Shown here piece by piece: positions 59,201 through 64,000 of a stretch of DNA of 64,000 nt (within the stretch, counting starts at the first letter, position 1; each line of letters begins with the position of its first letter). The position numbers were made by a program, and so were the translations under genes. The notes under the pieces were generated by a model that was not told where the DNA came from, did not search any database, and worked only from the letters and a program-made list of their open reading frames with translations. The stretch comes from Austropuccinia psidii (taxonomy: Eukaryota > Basidiomycota > Pucciniomycetes > Pucciniales > Sphaerophragmiaceae): positions 7,315,937 to 7,379,936 of the forward strand of contig JALGQZ010000009.1 in NCBI GenBank assembly GCA_023105745.1. Reading direction: 5' to 3'.

Positions 59201-60544
59201 GTTTTCCAAGGAGTGCTTTATGCCTTGAAAACTGTCTTGATGTTCAACAACCACTTGAGATAATCCCTTGAAGAATACTGAAGTGAAGTACAAACACCTG
59301 GAAAGCCAGGGAGTTGGGGTCCTCAAATAACCTTCTGGTCAACACCATAACGTTTAACACTGAGGGGCTGAAGCCTTCCTTCAAAATGGGTTATTGACCT
59401 GGTGACTTGATTTGAAATGGCATAATGAAGTCCTGAAAACATCACCATTGAATTGCTGAGGAAAAATGGTGCAGAATAGTAGATAATACCATATATGCAC
59501 CACTTCTGGTTCCCACAGACTTGGGCCAGGGGTCTCCCTGGTCTTTAAGGGAAAGGCCCCTATTGAAGATAGCTGGTTACCCCTGGTGATTTCCATAGGC
59601 CATGGATTGAGTCCTGAGTCCTTGGGCCAATTTGAGGATTTTGTGTTTTTTGGTCATTTTGGGTCTCTTGAGTTTCTGGCCAAAAACAGGCTCAGGTGGG
59701 CCTACTTGTGGTTTGGGACCCACCTGGAATTAGGGCTGCTGGACTTCCCCCCTTGGCCGCTTTTGGTCTCATTGGAATTGGGTCAAAAGGGGCCTAATTG
59801 GTCCCATGGCCTATGGACCTTAGAGACTGTAGGGGGCCTAAATGGCTCAAATATGCCTTTTAGGCCCCAAACCCCCTAATAAAAGGGGGTGGGCCAAAGG
59901 CCCTGGATAGGGTTAGAGGGGCCAGAGGTTTTTGGAAGGATAAATGACCTACCAGGCCCAGAATTAAGGTATTGGCCTGGGGGTTGGTGGGATTGGGAAT
60001 TGGCCAAGGACACCAGTAGTGCAGGATATGGACTGGGGGCCATAATGTAGGTCTAGGGCCATAAATGGCCAAAAGGCCATTTCCCACCATGACGGTTCAA
60101 ATGGCAGAAGAATGAGAATATGGCCCAATTGGCCATATATTGGTTGAGGCTTGAATTGCCATGAACACCAATTGAGAGGGGTCTTTTCACAGGGTTGTGA
60201 CACTCTTAATCCCTTTTCTGGATTTTATTTTGAAGTTTCAAAAACTTGCAAAATAAAATGGTCAACAGGATGATTGAAAATAATTACTTCTGATTAGGTC
60301 AGGTGTCATAGCTCTCAATATAATTCAATGTTGGGTTAATTAAGGCAGAGAAATTCATATTATTCCCTGATAAATTAATCCATATTCTCCCACCAGGATT
60401 ACATTAGGTACCACTAAAGCCCATTTTTATATAGAAAAAAGGAAGAAGTGCATATATACAGGTATTTATGGAAGTATTAGGGCTACATATATATCATAAA
60501 TTCCATATATGTAAGATTTTACTATTGATAAAATGGTTTATTTT
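56219..60544. other. AT-rich unassigned DNA between two R3-family LTRs
   Basis: No gag, pol or host gene could be read on either strand, so this is not the interior of an element bounded by the two LTRs. Composition is strongly AT-rich to about 58900, then G-rich with the GGCC island annotated separately. The short open frames at 58545-58739 and 59057-59326 have no recognisable features. Confidence 0.5.
59597..60135. repeat. GGCC-rich island
   Basis: By eye 21 GGCC tetramers occur in about 540 bp, where roughly two would be expected. Many lie in words such as GGGGCC, TTGGCCAA and AATGGCC. Open frames here follow from the composition. Origin unknown; possibly a degraded LTR or satellite. Confidence 0.55.
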
Positions 60545-62729
60545 TGTAAGGTTTGTCTATGAAACTCTTGATAATAGCAGCAAATTCAAGAGAACCATGA
60601 GTGTCCTTAGTAGAAATATATAATATAATGAAATATTACAACCACAAATTTAAATATAATCATGAAAAATAATTATATAAAAAAAGAGTTTAATTATTAT
60701 TATAAAAAATATAATAATAAAAAAAATAATAATTATAAGAAATTATAATTATTCTATTATTGTTATAGTCACTGCCAGTTATAACAATAAGAAGTGTAAG
60801 CTCTTAATGAGACAATTACACGTGGAAAATATGAATATTAACCACTTATAAATAATATACATATTATTTATTCAAGAATTAAGATACACACTGTGCAGCA
60901 ATAATTCTTATAAAAGAAAATTCTATATAAAAAAACTAATACTAGATAAAAAAGATATAGAGCTTTAGAGAAAACTTACTTATAATATTTATTTAATACA
61001 ACAAGTCCCACAACGACAGTTATTATATTAAATAATAGCTATAAGTTCAAAACACGCAAAAAATCAATATTTTTAAAGATAAAACAACTTTTTATAATAA
61101 AAATTATGATTAAAGAGTTTTTAGAGGAATTTGTGGCTTTTTAAAAGATATTTAAGATGATTAATTTTATATAATAAAATATATTGATGGTGATTACAAC
61201 AATAATCTAAATTCCATGATTTCAATTATTTAATTTTAACTAATAAAGAATAAAATAACTTAAGAGCTACTTTAATAATAAGATTTTATATTTAATAAAA
61301 CTTTACCTGTTTAAATTTCTAATATGATTGGATTGATAATTGATGATGGAAAAAAACAGGGATGAAAGAGACTCTTTTTATGTCTTCAGAGCAGCTCTCA
61401 TGATTCATAATGAATATCAAGGGCGTGCTCAAGTCAAAACGGAAAACCCATGCTTAAAAATAAGGTTCTTAACTTAAGGTAACTTATTCTCAAGTCCAAT
61501 TTCAAGTTAACAGTGTTATTCTTAACTCCATGTAACTTTAATCCTCAGTTAAACTAATGATTTTAAGTTTTTAATATAAATAAACTTCTTTATATTAAGG
61601 TTCATCACATGAACAACTTGAAAATAGAGTTTCAAGAAGAAATCTCCTAAACTCAATTTTTAATTAATTTTTAAAGAAATTATAATTTTCTTTGAGCTTA
61701 ATTCAAAGAGTAAATTTTCAGGCGAATTACCCAGGAAATTTATTTATAAAAGATACTTAAAATTTAATTTATATATAGATAATGTTAAATTCTAAGCTGT
61801 GTGAAATTTTCAAGAAAATCCATCAAGAATTGGCTTTTTAATGAATTTTTGAAGTTATTGCTATTTTTCCACTTAAAATAGCAATACACACCAAACCTTA
61901 GCTTTTGATAAGGTTTTAATGCTTGTAACCTTAACGTTTTAAGCTTATTTAAGCTTTTTAAGCTTAATTAAGATTTGACAGTTCTTAAAGCCTTAAATTC
62001 AAGCCTGCATATTGGGATTTACCCTTTGGCAGCTTGAAATTCCTGTCCAAATTGGGTTAAAACCAGTTTAAACTTTAAGGTTGGCTCAAAGTCTAATCTT
62101 AAAGTTTAAATAAGGTTGAAAATCCTCCAATACAGGTGGACAACCTTAATTGAATCCTTGCAGATCCAAAAAGTTGGGTACCCCAGCTCTATTTGGTCTT
62201 TTTCCTTTGTCCCACCTTTTTTTGTGGATTTTGCCCTTTTATTTATTTAAAGCCATACTATGGCCTTAAAACCTTTTAAAGTGAGCTCACGCAGGATTTA
62301 CATTCTGTATGGCAAATCCTTAGCCAATTCAGTAAATATACACCACACCTCAATTTTAACTAAAATTTTGGTAAGTTTGCATAAACCTTATGCAACTTTA
62401 AATTTAAGCTTATTTAAGCTTAAATTTAACAATTTTAAAAAATGTTAAAAAAGTTACATTAGTACTGTGAGATTCTTAAATCTTTTAATAACATAAGAAA
62501 TAAGTGTTTTTGGGTATAACACCTTATGGATGTACCCTAGGTTATTTTTAGTGCAGAATCCAAAAATGACATAATATTTATAACTTTGTTTATCCAAAAA
62601 AAATTTCTACTTACTTTTTGTTATTTTATATTTTAAATTCAATTAAAAAATCTGTTGAAGACAATTTTAACTGTGTATAAAGTTATTTGTGGCCTTATGG
62701 GTATGTTATACATACCTCACAGGCTCACA
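60545..62729 (+). repeat. R3-family LTR (2185 bp), second copy
   Basis: Aligned end to end with 53975-56218 (TGTAAGGTTTGTCTATGAAA to ACCTCACAGGCTCACA) with many small indels and roughly 85-90% identity by eye. Flanks are ATTTT and ATCCT, not a clear duplication. Probably an older solo LTR. Its 62-codon frame also occurs in the first copy and is not a gene. Confidence 0.75.
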
Positions 62730-64000
62730 ATCCTACTTGACACCTTCATTTGGTATGACTCAGCTTATTCAAGAAAGAATTGTATTTTAATTAGTTCTCA
62801 TAAATTTCTATTTAAGTATTATTATTGAATTCAATTATTGAATTTCTTGAGGATACATTTTCAAGTTTATTATAGCCTATCAATATAGTAATAATCACAT
62901 ATATCACCATTTTGAAGGACTAATTTAGGTTTCATTGCGAATCATGGTGTTAATAATGTATTGTGACCATATTTGGATATGTTTTTAGATCACAAAGACT
63001 CACATTTACTTCCCAATTTCATATCCGTCAGGTAGTGAAGATATGTTTCCAGAAAAAAATTTCAAATAGGTATTATTCAAAAATTAAAGCATCTCCACTT
63101 TTTTCTGCCACAAACTCAAACTAAAACAAAGTAACAACTTAATTCAGGTGGCTGTTGCTTTAGCGCTGCTTTCATTCAATTTGAATGGTGCATAAATTGG
63201 AAATATGGGTTATATTTTTGGAATAGGCCATGAAGATATAGCTCTTAATACAAAACAGGTTATTTCCATATGCATACAAATGGAAAAAACTTATCAAATA
63301 ACCAACATATTTGAAAATCACTGAATTAAAAAATCCAATGTAAACTAATTGATTGATAGGATGTGTATCCCTTGGTGATGGTAGTCTTATTATAATGATA
63401 CAGAAGCCTCCTAGATATGGGCAGATTTCTTGTAACTATAGATTTAGGTGTGTCTTTTTCTATTATTTTAATGAGTAATCAAATCTCACTCAGCTGTTCT
63501 CATAGATATTTGATGTCAATTCAATTGATATTTGAAATAAATAAAATTTTCAGATGCTTTAATATTGAATTTCCTGGCTCAGTACATGAGGGTCTATAGG
63601 AATTTAGAAAGGCCTGTTTCACATAATAAATGTATACCAGGGTGGATTCTTTAATACATTTTGGATACTAAATTATTTAGTAATAATCCTCTAGATAATC
63701 AAATCTCTTTATTTCTTTTTCCTGAAAACAACTTACCTCAAGAACAACTTTGAGGGTCTTTGAAAAAGACAATCTTTTTAACAGATTTATCTCATAAATT
63801 TCTTTTCTTTCTTATTTGATATAATTTAATCTTATTTAATACATCATCTTTCCCTATTACTTCAGATTAACTTCCTATTATTGAAATTGAAATATTTTCA
63901 TTTGAAAATCCAAGTAGCTTTCATTTCTCATTTTAATTTTGCTGCTAATATTCTCATATTGAGGCTTACAGCTTAAATAGAGTTTATAAAAGATAGAAAG
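62730..64000. other. AT-rich unassigned DNA to the window edge
   Basis: No gene, RNA gene or repeat recognised on either strand. Confidence 0.5.

Noticed and set aside
59586..59879. 97-codon plus-strand frame in the GGCC island
   Set aside because: Composition effect; no motif, start context or intron structure.
55748..62448. 62-codon frames shared by the two right-hand R3-family LTRs
   Set aside because: LTR sequence duplicates; indels between the copies do not respect the frame elsewhere.
53975..62729. One complete LTR element bounded by the two right-hand LTRs
   Set aside because: No gag or pol between them, the first LTR has its own ATAAT duplication, and the outer flanks do not match.
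1..64000. tRNA, rRNA, CRISPR array or bacterial-type operon
   Set aside because: None seen. Spliced genes and fungal transposons make a prokaryotic origin untenable.

Overview
The window is a repeat-dominated piece of a basidiomycete fungal genome, most probably a rust (Pucciniales). It is AT-rich, has short 58-100 bp GT-AG introns, carries Ty3/gypsy chromoviruses, and contains a Plavaka-type (Tnp2/CACTA-like) transposase and a TET/JBP-like dioxygenase. The repeat proteins look to me like those of myrtle rust (Austropuccinia psidii). That is recollection and has not been searched. I see no host housekeeping gene, tRNA, rRNA or CRISPR.

Main structure: one very large DNA transposon spans 1249-53613. 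It has imperfect terminal inverted repeats beginning CACCAGGG and a TAA target duplication on both sides (1246-1248 and 53614-53616). Each terminus holds a 20-bp palindrome. Its own genes are: an unknown cargo gene A (+, 2738-4975, broken), a TET/JBP-like 2OG-Fe(II) dioxygenase (+, 5534-6892), a Zn2Cys6-type DNA-binding protein (-, 9410-8104, possibly with a further upstream exon near 41180), an SNF2 helicase (+, 43591-46101), an unknown cargo gene B (-, 48601-46786) and the Plavaka-type transposase (+, 49554-52627). Minisatellites lie between genes (51-bp and 39/78-bp periods). Without later insertions the element would be about 20.6 kb. All its genes carry stops or frameshifts, so this copy looks inactive.

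Nested insertions: an LTR chromovirus, R1 (9511-41045, TSD GAAAC, 1438-bp LTRs), sits just upstream of the Zn2Cys6 gene, probably in an intron. Inside R1 lies R2 (11372-24706, about 1.92-kb LTRs). R2 has a long gag-protease frame, no reverse transcriptase or integrase, and an antisense spliced gene near its 3' end. R1's 3' LTR was hit by a solo LTR, R3 (38545-40358, TSD CTTAC). A segment from R1 gag into R3 was then tandemly duplicated (25875-32556 and 32557-39240, about 6.68 kb each), so there are two pol copies and a chimeric R1-LTR/R3 junction. A 213-bp Mutator-like MITE (9-bp TSD) sits behind the SNF2 gene.

Flanks: on the left is a dead gypsy integrase/chromodomain end (1-793) followed by an R3-like LTR edge. 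On the right are two further R3-family LTRs (53975-56218 with TSD ATAAT, and 60545-62729) in otherwise unassigned AT-rich DNA with one GGCC-rich island.

Working hypothesis: the element is a transposon that carries its own epigenetic kit. The TET/JBP enzyme would oxidise methylcytosine, the SNF2 protein would open chromatin, the Zn2Cys6 protein would bind element DNA, and the Plavaka transposase would mobilise the unit. The gene set and termini are read from sequence; the cooperation is inference.
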